Source: a virus. From it: a DNA stretch of 42,666 nucleotides. How positions within the stretch are numbered: position 1 is the first letter of the stretch; each line of letters opens with the position of its first letter. Both the position numbers and the translations under genes were made by a program. The notes under the pieces were generated by a model, which saw only the letters and a list, made by a program, of their open reading frames with translations, was not told the origin of the DNA and searched no databases. Below, piece by piece: positions 14,401-22,792 of this stretch. The stretch covers positions 1 to 42,666 of IMG/VR virus record IMGVR_UViG_3300044629_000226; one strand, written 5' to 3'.

Positions 14401-16484
14401 CCCACAGCCGATCGTGATGTGGATGGATTGTTGATTGCCTGTCGAGGAGAGATCGTTTGACGGATCTCGATGTTCCGGATACGCTTCTGGAGATCGGCGA
14501 TCCGGTCGGCGTCCCTCACAGGGTCAAGCTGACTCATCTTCCGGCGGATGGCGTCGGCCTGACGGGCCAGTGCCGGGGATGCGTTGGGTCGGTTGAATCC
14601 GAGATTGGCCTCTCGGACACGCTTCCGCTCCGCCTTCTCGATGCGGGCAGCGACCTCGGCCAGCTTGCCTTCCTTGACGGACAGGATCTTCTTCAGACCT
14701 GTACGGTTCAGGAGGGTGTTGTCCGAGTCGATCACCCGCTTCAGGTTGTGAATCTGGGATTCGAGGGTTTCCTTCTGCCGCATCGCGACATCAAGAGCCT
14801 CGACCGCACGGGTGGCCGTGATGTTCGGAACCCGCTCCGGAGTGAGATCCGGGATTCGGTTTCCGACCATCTCGGGTCCGCCGGAGAACGGCTGCTTGAA
14901 CGCCTGGCGACGCTGCTCCGGGGTGAGGCGGATGCCTCGTTCCCGCGAAACGATGCGAACGCTAATGTCCTCACCACGAAAAGCGGGGACATCGGTTTCG
15001 ATCTTCTTGCTGCCCAGCTTCCGGCGGTCAGCCTTCTCGATCGTCTTCACCAGACGGTCGTAGGACTGGCGATACTCTCCCTGAAGGTTGAGGAGCCGCT
15101 CGTCCGGGCGACGGAACCGAAGGACATCGTTGAAGTCACGAGATCCGGCGGTCTGAAGCCAGTCAAGGACATGCTGTTGGTCGGTGAAGCCGAGTCGGGA
15201 GGTCACTTCGGTGTCGGTCAGGAACGAGAACTTGTCCGCGTTCTTGCCGTACCGTGCCTCAACAACCCGGCTGATCTGGTCGTTTGCGTTCTGGCCGAGA
15301 CGCTGGCTGATGACCGACTCACGGAAGAGACGGTAGTCGCCAAGGTCAAGGTCGTTCTTGGACCGGACACCGTTGGGGTCAAGCCATCCGATGAACTCGT
15401 CTGAGGTGGGACGGTATTCGTCCACCCGCTTTGCGAGAGATCGGATGAACGAGAGGTGTTCGCTCTCCGTCATGCCGAACGCACGGGGCTCCAGCACGAA
15501 ACGGAATGGACGCCAGTCGTCGCCGAAGCGTTCGACCAGAGACTCCTTCAGTGCCAGACGGGAGGCGTGGTAGTCGCCCATCATGGCCGCAGTCATAGGG
15601 TGACTGGGAGGAGTGGAACCCTGCTGGGTCACAGCCGCAGCGGAAGGGCCGGACCACCCGAACTTCCGGTAGTGCATGTAGCCGGGGATCGCACCGATGG
15701 CAAGTCCCATGGCCGTGCCCGTACCGGCAGCACCCAGGTAGTCCAGTGCCTCGACATCCTCCCAGTCCATGACGCCGTGGGCAATGTTCCATCGCACCTC
15801 GGCATCGAAGGCATCGACCCCGCCGACGGCACCCCATCCGCCGCCCGAGGCGAGGATGGATGCGGTGGTGGACTTGACGCCGAAGCCCGCTCCCTTCAGT
15901 ACCGTACCGGCACCGAAGGTCAGGATGTTCGTGGGATCGGCACCGACGACATTGAACAGGGCAGAGCCCAGCTTGGTCGATGCGTACCGGGCGAACCCGG
16001 CTTCGGAATCCATCGCCTCGATGTCGGTCTGGACCTCGATCTTGCGGGTGACATCAGCCGTCCAGTTGGCGAACCCGCCCGGAGTCTTCACGGACTTGGT
16101 CACGGCCTCGCGGCTGAAACCGTTCCGCTCGAAGATCCGACGGGTGCCTTCCGGAAGGGAGTCGTAGTCGAGTCCCGGATCGTAGATGGAGCCCTTGGCG
16201 ATGTCCGCCGGTGACTCCTCGTACCTGTCTCCGAACCCGAGAGCGAACGAGATGGACTGACCCCAAGAGAGGGTGTTCAGCCAAGAGTTCTGGTCGGCCC
16301 AGTATTGGGATCGGTTCAGCCAATCCCCCAGCAGAGTTGTTCGCTCCGTCGGGGGTACATAGGTCGGAACGCCTCCCTCAAGCCAGCGTGGTGCCGCACC
16401 GCCAAAGGGATCTTCGGAGCCGTTGGAGAACTCCTGCTTGAACCATTGGGGATCTGCGAGAGTGAAGGCGTCTGTTCTGCTCAT
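11469..16484 (-). CDS. Internal virion/ejection protein, T7 gp16-like, 1671 aa
   Basis: The largest gene in the window, third in the 14-15-16 ejection series and overlapping gp15-like by ATGA. In T7, gp16 forms part of the periplasmic ejection channel. The sequence is mainly helical with long coiled coils (residues ~560-790) and several hydrophobic Gly/Ala-rich stretches, for example LGAAGTGTAMGLAIGAIPG near 245-265 and MVGFAFGEALAKTLLG near the C-terminus, that could insert in membranes. I see no lytic-transglycosylase motif at its N-terminus, unlike T7 gp16. It is longer than T7 gp16 (1318). Confidence 0.85.
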   Translation of the reverse strand: MSRTDAFTLADPQWFKQEFSNGSEDPFGGAAPRWLEGGVPTYVPPTERTTLLGDWLNRSQYWADQNSWLNTLSWGQSISFALGFGDRYEESPADIAKGSIYDPGLDYDSLPEGTRRIFERNGFSREAVTKSVKTPGGFANWTADVTRKIEVQTDIEAMDSEAGFARYASTKLGSALFNVVGADPTNILTFGAGTVLKGAGFGVKSTTASILASGGGWGAVGGVDAFDAEVRWNIAHGVMDWEDVEALDYLGAAGTGTAMGLAIGAIPGYMHYRKFGWSGPSAAAVTQQGSTPPSHPMTAAMMGDYHASRLALKESLVERFGDDWRPFRFVLEPRAFGMTESEHLSFIRSLAKRVDEYRPTSDEFIGWLDPNGVRSKNDLDLGDYRLFRESVISQRLGQNANDQISRVVEARYGKNADKFSFLTDTEVTSRLGFTDQQHVLDWLQTAGSRDFNDVLRFRRPDERLLNLQGEYRQSYDRLVKTIEKADRRKLGSKKIETDVPAFRGEDISVRIVSRERGIRLTPEQRRQAFKQPFSGGPEMVGNRIPDLTPERVPNITATRAVEALDVAMRQKETLESQIHNLKRVIDSDNTLLNRTGLKKILSVKEGKLAEVAARIEKAERKRVREANLGFNRPNASPALARQADAIRRKMSQLDPVRDADRIADLQKRIRNIEIRQTISPRQAINNPSTSRSAVGIQTKFIQSVNRLESLRNQVKSLSSVMESDPAAFTKTQSKILNDLNAQIGKLKKQIQREFSYDPDSKASIRSRPSRTASAASGAEEATQTPLSISDAVARRIDDLERNGDDWAVQRGMTLLNDIGNLPVARLLTNLARRAMFSRTGQIKTLFNGLFEEIRYLSQMADNTHIRNIDTKRGTSLPSIWLVKSRVMRKYESLVTAPVRALATKLGTDIAEANSAVLRVLRGGTDSRPEVNAVADGIRQMTNRVGEDGVKYGVFTNLLKDFVPRVHRASVVNSPNAGFVDKLTAVLVRKWSAKTDINRSVALDLGWFANTADGMVVTEAGQRVGITEAMPEVSGLTPSGQAAYSRQLEKTMRRVSQDAKARMTGSEQVVMDEMNQPQVLTANGRTIATKQRMFDDDVFDAPELQEFWETDLATIYHHYMSNTGLRVAVAKRLNEEFGVNMTLKDLLNETKKRVYAKVKEINDPRVQRDTEEAFAVIENKFDTILGNRPSAHTNAALSPHLLEIGMNVARTGYGGRWGAMSLHQEHLGQLFRARSSKEFGRSVANAIASLFTKSDDKTRILADVGFATELYEHSVRHAMSSSLDEVASELTWWERVASSYKKVAKIYRGDEIVPDTAGGGGVGRIVDTAKALTNATATTTVELGGLRFFTGAARVSRIMNVQGRLIDDLDKLKQVVKRLESIDVNSMGPRERNAMWRRLAADNGLDPDDLIQMNARRLLDNEFLDLMSQARGELSLDRRGGRWYLDEIRFADEKTQQRWERRYDDFADYLVEAVDEAVVNPRPFLRNTDAMHWTDFMLNEMQSYARAFGSGLAYRAVNQMSIPKMVRIMVGFAFGEALAKTLLGVAEGRMTTEEAQRRWTEESDTMAYRTITGIPFLGVWTGVGMEALGAISAATKGERTGRPPQLFGSTPMTSLFQQFSSGSISTYDDLINGEEIDGNKVAPFLNLIPGWGAWWFQAGLTGAGLNPRTPKE

Positions 16485-19060
16485 TGTGTCCTGACGACGA
16501 ATGTGTTGGTGTTCTCGACCGGCGGAGGAAGGAACCTCACTCCGGTCCAGACGCCAAGCGGGGTTTCGTTGGTAAGCCGACGGAGTCCGTCGATGAGGTT
16601 CAGGTCAAGCGAATACCGTGCGGTTGCCCGACGGTACTCTTGGTTCATGTCCGGAATGACCACCGAGGAGAACGGGGAGTCGTTGAAGGTGTCGATCTGC
16701 TGGCCGTCCACGAAGATACGGAACGGCACACCGGCACCCGCCGATCCTCTCGGCATCTGAAGCTGAAGGGAATCGGTGATTGGGAAGAAGTCCATCCGTG
16801 ACATGAAGTCAGGATTCAGGCGATCCCCGCTCGCATAGCTCCGGTCAAGGGACCGTAGCTTCTGCTCGAATGGAACGCCCTCGGCGATCGACTCACGCTC
16901 GGCACGGCGAATCCGGTTGTTGTCGAGAACGCGGAGGATCTCGTCCTGGTTCTGCTCGACCCACGACATAGCCGCGGTCCGGACCTTTTCTGAATCGACC
17001 ATCCAATCAGGAAGGTGATTGTGGACATCCTTGACGAGACTGATGGTCTTGCCGTTCCTGACGAACTTCAGACCCCAGGCACCGACCTCGGCAACCGTGT
17101 TGTTGATGACATCGGCCCGATTCATTTCCTGAGAGATCGGAAGCTGGAGCTTGAACGCAACCAGTGACCGAAGCAGTGCGGCTGAAGCGGGATCGAACTG
17201 ATCCTCTTTTGATATCGCACCTACCGCTTCGGTTCCGCCGACGACTGCCTTGTACAGTTCCTGCTCGATCGGAAGCTGGCTTCGGTTGTTGATGTCGCCT
17301 CTGGACACGAACTCGGCGTAGGTTCCGAGTGCCTGACGGTACTGGTTGAAGAAGTCAACCTCGTCAACCACACGGCCCGACTGGGACATGAGAAGCGTGG
17401 CCTTGGCTGCGATCGAGACATCGGCGTTCTTGCCGTCGATGCCTGACAGTTGGGTGAACGCGGAACCGCTTACGCCCGGAGGAACCGCCTTCAGGATGTT
17501 CAGCGTCCACTGTACGGCCTTCGGGTTGGTTGACCGAAGACCGTTGGCGAGATCCTCCGTCATGGCGTTGGGGACCGTGCCGTTGAAGAACAGTGCCGCG
17601 TCCTGTGCCGCCTTGGTCTGGAACTCCGGAGTTGACGCTTCCGGATGGCCGTTCATAAGCTGCCACAGCGAGGATGCCTTGTATGCCTTCTCGTAGTCGG
17701 CACCGAACACCCCGCCTCGGACCTTGGAGAGTTCGATCTCCTCGTCCGACACCTCAACCCGAAGACGGTCCAGTTCGATCCGGCCTCTGTTCACACGCTC
17801 GGTGATCCCGGCACGGAGGTTCTCACGCTCGATCATCACCTCGGGAAGATCCGACTGGGGGATTACCGAATCGACAAGCGAATCGACCATGTTCGGATCA
17901 TCCGAGGCACGGAGGGCAAGTGCCGTCTCCTCGGTGATCGGGCGACCAAAGACGGCAAACGACCGCTCCTGAATCCCACCGGCAAGCCTGCCGACGGTGG
18001 CTCTGGCGAGTTCGCTGGCCTCGGTTCGGAACGCGGATCGGTAGCTCTCGGCCAGTGCTGCGGCGTTGCCGCTGTACCAGTCGGAGGTGGCGAGTTCGTT
18101 CGCCATCCTGATCCGATCCGAGTAGGTCGTGACCGGACTTCCGGGTACGCTGTATCGGCTGATGGCGTCTTCGACGACACGACCGGCCTCGATACGGGCA
18201 ACCGACTCGGACGGAGCCGTTCTGGAGAACTCGGAGATGATCGCCAGGCCTGACTCCTGCACCGTTTCCGGTGTAATCGAGTCGCCAATCCGGTTGACCG
18301 TCTCCGATATCTCGGCTGCCATCACCCGCTTCTGGCGGTTGGTCAGGTTGGTCTGGAGGTCGTTGTCGAACTTCGACTCGATCTCCGATGTGACGGTCAG
18401 GAAAGCCTTGGCCCGCTCCTCTTCGTCGGTCAGAAGACCGGCCTCGGAAAGCTGGGCCATGATGTTCCGGCGAAGCGAGTCCTTGAACGCCGGGGCATCG
18501 TTGGCCGCAGAGTCAAAGTCCTGCTGGTTCTTTATGAGGGCGTCCTTCGAGCGTCCGACGAGATCGGACACCACGGCAAGACGCTGGGCGTTGAGCTTGA
18601 CCTCCTGCGACCGCTCGTCCATCTGGGCCGTCTCGGATCTGGCCTGAGCCAGTTCGGACAGGACAATGGTACTGAGACGGTCGCTGTCGGACACCTTCTC
18701 CAGCTTCGGGGCGATGGCATTGGCAAGTCCCTTCGGGTTGTTGGCATACAGGACGCGAGCCTCGGCAAGCTCTCGGCGGATCTCCGCCTCACGCTTCCGG
18801 TCCTCTGTTTCCCGAGTGTCCATGTCAACCCGACGGTCCAGCAGGATCTGGCGGGCACGGGCAATGTTCATCTCCGACTGGACATCGGCCACACCGGCGA
18901 TGGTCTGGCCGACGCCCCGGAGGACAGTCGATAGCTGGGTCCACGGAGAGACACCGACATCGTTCCGCTGGTCCGCTTGGACGAACGGAAGGTTGAGGGG
19001 AGACTCCTGAGGGATGGGAGCACCGCCCTGCGGGATCTGCGATCTGGGAAACTGACTCAT
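16481..19060 (-). CDS. Internal virion/ejection protein, T7 gp15-like, 859 aa
   Basis: An 859-residue, mostly helical protein (T7 gp15 is 747), the second of the three ejection proteins. It begins MSQFPRSQIPQGGAPIPQ and has long Ala/Glu/Arg-rich helical repeats over residues ~60-420. The family assembles into the ejectosome tube spanning the periplasm. Assignment is mainly from position, size and composition. It overlaps both flanking genes by ATGA. Confidence 0.85.
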   Translation of the reverse strand: MSQFPRSQIPQGGAPIPQESPLNLPFVQADQRNDVGVSPWTQLSTVLRGVGQTIAGVADVQSEMNIARARQILLDRRVDMDTRETEDRKREAEIRRELAEARVLYANNPKGLANAIAPKLEKVSDSDRLSTIVLSELAQARSETAQMDERSQEVKLNAQRLAVVSDLVGRSKDALIKNQQDFDSAANDAPAFKDSLRRNIMAQLSEAGLLTDEEERAKAFLTVTSEIESKFDNDLQTNLTNRQKRVMAAEISETVNRIGDSITPETVQESGLAIISEFSRTAPSESVARIEAGRVVEDAISRYSVPGSPVTTYSDRIRMANELATSDWYSGNAAALAESYRSAFRTEASELARATVGRLAGGIQERSFAVFGRPITEETALALRASDDPNMVDSLVDSVIPQSDLPEVMIERENLRAGITERVNRGRIELDRLRVEVSDEEIELSKVRGGVFGADYEKAYKASSLWQLMNGHPEASTPEFQTKAAQDAALFFNGTVPNAMTEDLANGLRSTNPKAVQWTLNILKAVPPGVSGSAFTQLSGIDGKNADVSIAAKATLLMSQSGRVVDEVDFFNQYRQALGTYAEFVSRGDINNRSQLPIEQELYKAVVGGTEAVGAISKEDQFDPASAALLRSLVAFKLQLPISQEMNRADVINNTVAEVGAWGLKFVRNGKTISLVKDVHNHLPDWMVDSEKVRTAAMSWVEQNQDEILRVLDNNRIRRAERESIAEGVPFEQKLRSLDRSYASGDRLNPDFMSRMDFFPITDSLQLQMPRGSAGAGVPFRIFVDGQQIDTFNDSPFSSVVIPDMNQEYRRATARYSLDLNLIDGLRRLTNETPLGVWTGVRFLPPPVENTNTFVVRTQ

Positions 19061-19596
19061 GGCTCTCCGTATGGGTTGGTCACTATCGGCTGTGACTGAG
19101 CCTGACCAAGCTGTGCCTTGGACAGTTGGAGGTTGGTCAGTGACGAGTAGAGCCCCAGACCGGTCTGAAGGCCGCCAAGGGCTCCACCGAATGCGTCTAG
19201 GACCGCCGATCCACGGGGGATGAAGTTCGGGACTGACCCGGCAGCGATGGCGTTCTTGGTCGCCTGAAGGTTCATGGAGATCCGGGCATCCTCAAGGCTC
19301 GTCCTGCGTGACAGTGCGGCCTGTAGGTCAGACTCCACCCGTGTTCCAAGAGTGCCCCGGCTCTCCGCCGAGGTCCGGATTACAGCCGCATAGGCGTCCG
19401 ACTGGCGGGCCAGAGAAGCAGCCCGGTCACGGGACTCCTCCTCGGCAATCGCCGTGTTGGCCGCAGCGGTGGCAGCGGCGTTCTCAGCGTTGCGTCGGTT
19501 GACATCGTCGATGGACTGGCTCTGCTGGATTGAACCCGCTATGCCGGTGGCGGCGGTTGCCGCACCGACACCAACGGCTAGTTCGAGAACTCCCAT
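19057..19596 (-). CDS. Internal virion/ejection protein, T7 gp14-like, 179 aa
   Basis: Starts MGVLELAVGVGAATAATGIA, a hydrophobic N-terminal segment, then a long Ala/Asn/Arg helix (NAAATAAANTAIAEEESRDR) and a second hydrophobic Gly/Leu-rich segment near 130-150. T7 gp14 (196 residues) likewise has membrane-active segments and inserts in the outer membrane. Gene order tail tubular B, 14, 15, 16, fibre matches T7 apart from a missing gp13 equivalent. Confidence 0.8.
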   Translation of the reverse strand: MGVLELAVGVGAATAATGIAGSIQQSQSIDDVNRRNAENAAATAAANTAIAEEESRDRAASLARQSDAYAAVIRTSAESRGTLGTRVESDLQAALSRRTSLEDARISMNLQATKNAIAAGSVPNFIPRGSAVLDAFGGALGGLQTGLGLYSSLTNLQLSKAQLGQAQSQPIVTNPYGEP

Positions 19597-19604
19597 GTTT
19601 GATC

Positions 19605-21707
19605 CTATGAGTTGGCTACGGTCCTGCGTCCTGGCACGAATGTGCCGATGAACTCAAGGCCGGTGATGTTGAACGGGGTGGGCGAATCAGAGGCCAGCGT
19701 CACCGTTGCCGATTCAGCCGACTCGAAGATGTTGACATCGAACTGACCGTACTCGGCTATCTGGAGAACGCCAAGCTGGGCCGTGCCCACACGCTTGCCC
19801 GTGTATGTCTCTGTCCGGGACGCACCGCCCTGAGTCGATACCGTAGCCTTCAGGATGCCCGTGTCCCGGAGGAACACCGACATGGACTTCAGGTTCAGGA
19901 TGCCGACGATGACGGCCCCGTTCTGATCCCTCGGCTTAGGCTTAGACAGCGTGACCGAGGAGGTGTAGGACCGACCTATCACCACATGGTAGTCGGACCA
20001 GTCGCCCGGTGCCGTCAGCGTGGTCGTTGTGGCAGGAGTGCATGACAGCACCGTGCCATGACGCTCAGCCGGTTCCCACTCCGCACCGAGGTAGGCGGTC
20101 TTGGCGTTGCTGTCAGCATACGCCTTGGTCCATGTGGTCAGGTTGGTCGCTGCGGAGTACGATCCGGTCAGCTTCACCTTGCGGTCAAGGTGGATGTGGT
20201 GGATCTCGTCATCATATTCGGGACGGAGATCCGCTATGTCAACCGTCTCAAGCCAAGCAGCCGACGCCGACCTGAACAGGATGTACAGGGTGTTGTCGTA
20301 GGCCTGGATCGAGGCGATGTCGTTGTGGAATGTCCACTTGTGGTAGGCGGACTGAACCCGGTTGTCGCCGACCACGAGGTTCTGGTACACATACAGGACA
20401 TTCGGCTCCTCGTCGAACAGCAGGAAGGCCATGTTGGCCGTCGCCGCCTCGATCGTGCATGAACCGGACGCCAGATACTTTGTGATGTGGAGAGAGATGT
20501 CCTCGGCGTCGCCACCATAGGCTCCGTCGATGTTGACATGCTCGTGGATTCGGTTGCCGGATTCCCAGTCCGACGCAAAGTACAGGCGATTGCCCATGAC
20601 ATCGGGACGACCGGCAAGCCGGAGCACCCGATAGGACGGCTGCCAGACCACGGTATCGGGACCTAGAGTCTCGTTGGCCGTTGCCTCCATCACAAGACCA
20701 GAATCGCAGAAGACCACGAGGGACTGGCGAAACGGGGCAAGGAAGGTGACATTCGCAACCTCCCCGGTGGAGGAGGTGGAAAGCTGGATCGGATCGGAGG
20801 CCGTCGCCGGGTTCTCCCAGTCACGAGTCCAGAAGTTGTACAGGTCGTCGGCCTGAGAAGAGCACACGACATCACCGGCTGATAGCCACAGCCGACCGCG
20901 ATGGAATGCAAGATCGGTCAGGGGCTTTCCGAAGAAGTCGGCACGGGGATTGGTCGTGTTGTCGCCGGAGAACCGGGGCTTCCAGTCGATGATGGAGACA
21001 TGGAGATCGGTGCCGTCCCAGACGATCTGGACCGGCATCGTCGCCTCGTCAACCAGTGAGTCGTCCGACTCGGTTGCGACCATCTCGTACCAAGGAAGTG
21101 CCGAGGTCGAGATCGACTTCCACCAACCGGAAAGGTGACCGGATGATGTCTGACGAGCGTACCAGAACTCATTGGTCCCGCTGGGCGGCTGGTCGAAGTC
21201 GTCCCAAGTCGCCTCATTGTGGGCGTTGGCCTTGCTCGAAACATTGGTTACGCCGAACTGGTAGGGAACCCCGGTCGGGTTTTTGGTGTCGGTGGTGATC
21301 GTCCGGTTCAGGATCAGCGTGGTCACGCCCAGCGAGGCGAACCGAAGGTTAGACTTCGGTGACGCTACCGTGACATAGGTCTTGGCTGCGGCATCGTCGT
21401 AGTTGACGGTGATGGCCGTGCCGTCTGCCTTGTACGCCCTGATCGGGGTAGTCCCGTCGTTCTGGAAGATCAGCAGGATTCGGATGGCCGACGACACCTC
21501 AACCCAATGGGTCGCGATGTTCGTGGCAACCGTCGGGGCCGACGCAAGTGCGGTATAGCCGACCGTGCCGGGACGCCGCTCCAGACCCCGAGAGAAGGTC
21601 ATCAGGCAGTTGGTGGATTCCTCCACTTGGGAGGGATACCGGAGTGCGTCTGGCTGCGTTGAGACGCCTCCAGTGAGGTCAGCGACGCCGAAGCGGATCG
21701 GGGGCAT
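19605..21707 (-). CDS. Tail tubular protein B (T7 gp12-like nozzle), 700 aa
   Basis: A 700-residue beta-rich protein with the typical N-terminus of this family (GGVSTQPDALRYPSQVEES, then CLMTFSRGLERRPGT) and the recurring LAFHRGRLWLSAGD segment near 270. It forms the tail nozzle and binds fibres. Length is slightly below T7 gp12 (794). Located directly after tail tubular A with a 3-nt gap. Confidence 0.93.
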   Translation of the reverse strand: MPPIRFGVADLTGGVSTQPDALRYPSQVEESTNCLMTFSRGLERRPGTVGYTALASAPTVATNIATHWVEVSSAIRILLIFQNDGTTPIRAYKADGTAITVNYDDAAAKTYVTVASPKSNLRFASLGVTTLILNRTITTDTKNPTGVPYQFGVTNVSSKANAHNEATWDDFDQPPSGTNEFWYARQTSSGHLSGWWKSISTSALPWYEMVATESDDSLVDEATMPVQIVWDGTDLHVSIIDWKPRFSGDNTTNPRADFFGKPLTDLAFHRGRLWLSAGDVVCSSQADDLYNFWTRDWENPATASDPIQLSTSSTGEVANVTFLAPFRQSLVVFCDSGLVMEATANETLGPDTVVWQPSYRVLRLAGRPDVMGNRLYFASDWESGNRIHEHVNIDGAYGGDAEDISLHITKYLASGSCTIEAATANMAFLLFDEEPNVLYVYQNLVVGDNRVQSAYHKWTFHNDIASIQAYDNTLYILFRSASAAWLETVDIADLRPEYDDEIHHIHLDRKVKLTGSYSAATNLTTWTKAYADSNAKTAYLGAEWEPAERHGTVLSCTPATTTTLTAPGDWSDYHVVIGRSYTSSVTLSKPKPRDQNGAVIVGILNLKSMSVFLRDTGILKATVSTQGGASRTETYTGKRVGTAQLGVLQIAEYGQFDVNIFESAESATVTLASDSPTPFNITGLEFIGTFVPGRRTVANS

Positions 21708-21710
21708 GGA

Positions 21711-22304
21711 TCACCAGGATGGGCGACGGAAGCCCCTGCGGGCTCCCAGACGCTCTGAGGACGAGGAGTCGAGGATGTTCACATCGAGGCGTCGGCACTC
21801 TTCCTGCCGGGCCTTGGCACGGGACATGGCAGCCATCTGCTCAAGGTCAGGACGGTTCTCCTGAACATTGTTCATCTGGTAGACCACCGCAGCCATGTCG
21901 GTTGCCCACTCCTGATCCGCGTCGGGGATGTCCTCGAACGGGAGAAGCCGGACCACCTTGAGGTACACATCCTCGGTGAACACATCCGTGTCGTTGTTCA
22001 TGTCGTACAGGTACGGGGAAGAGCCGCCACGGACGCCATATCGGCATTCGTAGTTGGTGTATGCCCCGTCAGCCGAGAGCGTATTGCTCGGAAGGCTGAT
22101 CCGACCGTTCGAGTCGGGACTGTACTTCTTGGTCGTCGTGTTGTAGCTCAGGCCCTGCGTCTGGATTCGACGCACGGCTGAGTCCAGTTCACGCTCGGCA
22201 AGCAGGGCCGCTGAGGTGTCGGTCCCGCCGAGGGTCGATACGGGAGATTTCCCGCTTGCCTGAAGGATTCGGTTGACGGCGGAGATCTTGGTCAGCAGTC
22301 CCAT
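21711..22304 (-). CDS. Tail tubular protein A (T7 gp11-like), 197 aa
   Basis: The 197-residue protein (T7 gp11 is 196) connects portal to nozzle. It starts MGLLTKISAVNRILQASGKS and has SALLAERELDSAVRRIQTQG typical of the family, where the helix LxxxxxxVxxxG precedes beta strands. Preceded by the intrinsic terminator at 22326-22360, as T7 gene 11 follows T-phi. Confidence 0.9.
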   Translation of the reverse strand: MGLLTKISAVNRILQASGKSPVSTLGGTDTSAALLAERELDSAVRRIQTQGLSYNTTTKKYSPDSNGRISLPSNTLSADGAYTNYECRYGVRGGSSPYLYDMNNDTDVFTEDVYLKVVRLLPFEDIPDADQEWATDMAAVVYQMNNVQENRPDLEQMAAMSRAKARQEECRRLDVNILDSSSSERLGARRGFRRPSW

Positions 22305-22325
22305 GTGGTTGTCCGTTGTGTTGCG

Positions 22326-22360
22326 AAAAACTCCCGGCAGCCAACGAGGGCCACCGGGAG
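22326..22360 (-). terminator. Intrinsic terminator in T7 T-phi position
   Basis: On the minus strand CTCCCGG and CCGGGAG pair across a 16-nt loop that itself contains a 3-bp GCC/GGC pair, directly followed by TTTTT. It lies between the capsid-proximal genes and tail tubular A, where T7 has T-phi. Read-through would set the ratio of capsid to tail proteins. Confidence 0.85.
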
Positions 22361-22387
22361 CGGGAGACGAGAGTTCGTCAGTTTGTG

Positions 22388-22777
22388 TCAGTCGATCCGC
22401 TTGAGATGAACGGTGGTGCCGACAAGGGTGCCGGAGCCGGTTCGGATCTCAAGGACGCCGGAGTTGTTGTGCAGACTGATCTGGGTCGAGCCAGGAGAAG
22501 CACCGACAACGATGTTGGTCGAGCCGCCAATCTTCACGATGGCTGCACTCGCACCGGGGTGGTAGAGAAGACCAGCCTCGGCGACGCCGTTCACGACAAG
22601 AGCGTAGAGAGCGGGTTCCGCGTCAAGCGGGGTGTTCTCCAGAGCATAGGTCGTCGAAGCGGCAAGCCCGGAGTAGGTGGACCAAGGCTTGTTGGAGTTG
22701 ATGAGGGCATTACGCGGGAGCGTGACGCCCGAGAGCGGGTTCAGTGAACCGTCAACGGTGGTGGTCGGAATGGGCAT
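22388..22777 (-). CDS. Putative head decoration or minor capsid protein, 129 aa
   Basis: ATG 22777 has AGGAGAACCA upstream and lies 15 nt past the capsid stop, before the strong terminator, so it should be produced at capsid-like levels. The product is Gly/Ala/Thr-rich and beta-structured with no charged clusters (LVVNGVAEAGLLYHPG). This composition and position suggest a head decoration protein. No specific family recognised. Confidence 0.65.
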   Translation of the reverse strand: MPIPTTTVDGSLNPLSGVTLPRNALINSNKPWSTYSGLAASTTYALENTPLDAEPALYALVVNGVAEAGLLYHPGASAAIVKIGGSTNIVVGASPGSTQISLHNNSGVLEIRTGSGTLVGTTVHLKRID

Positions 22778-22792
22778 TGGTTCTCCTAGTTG

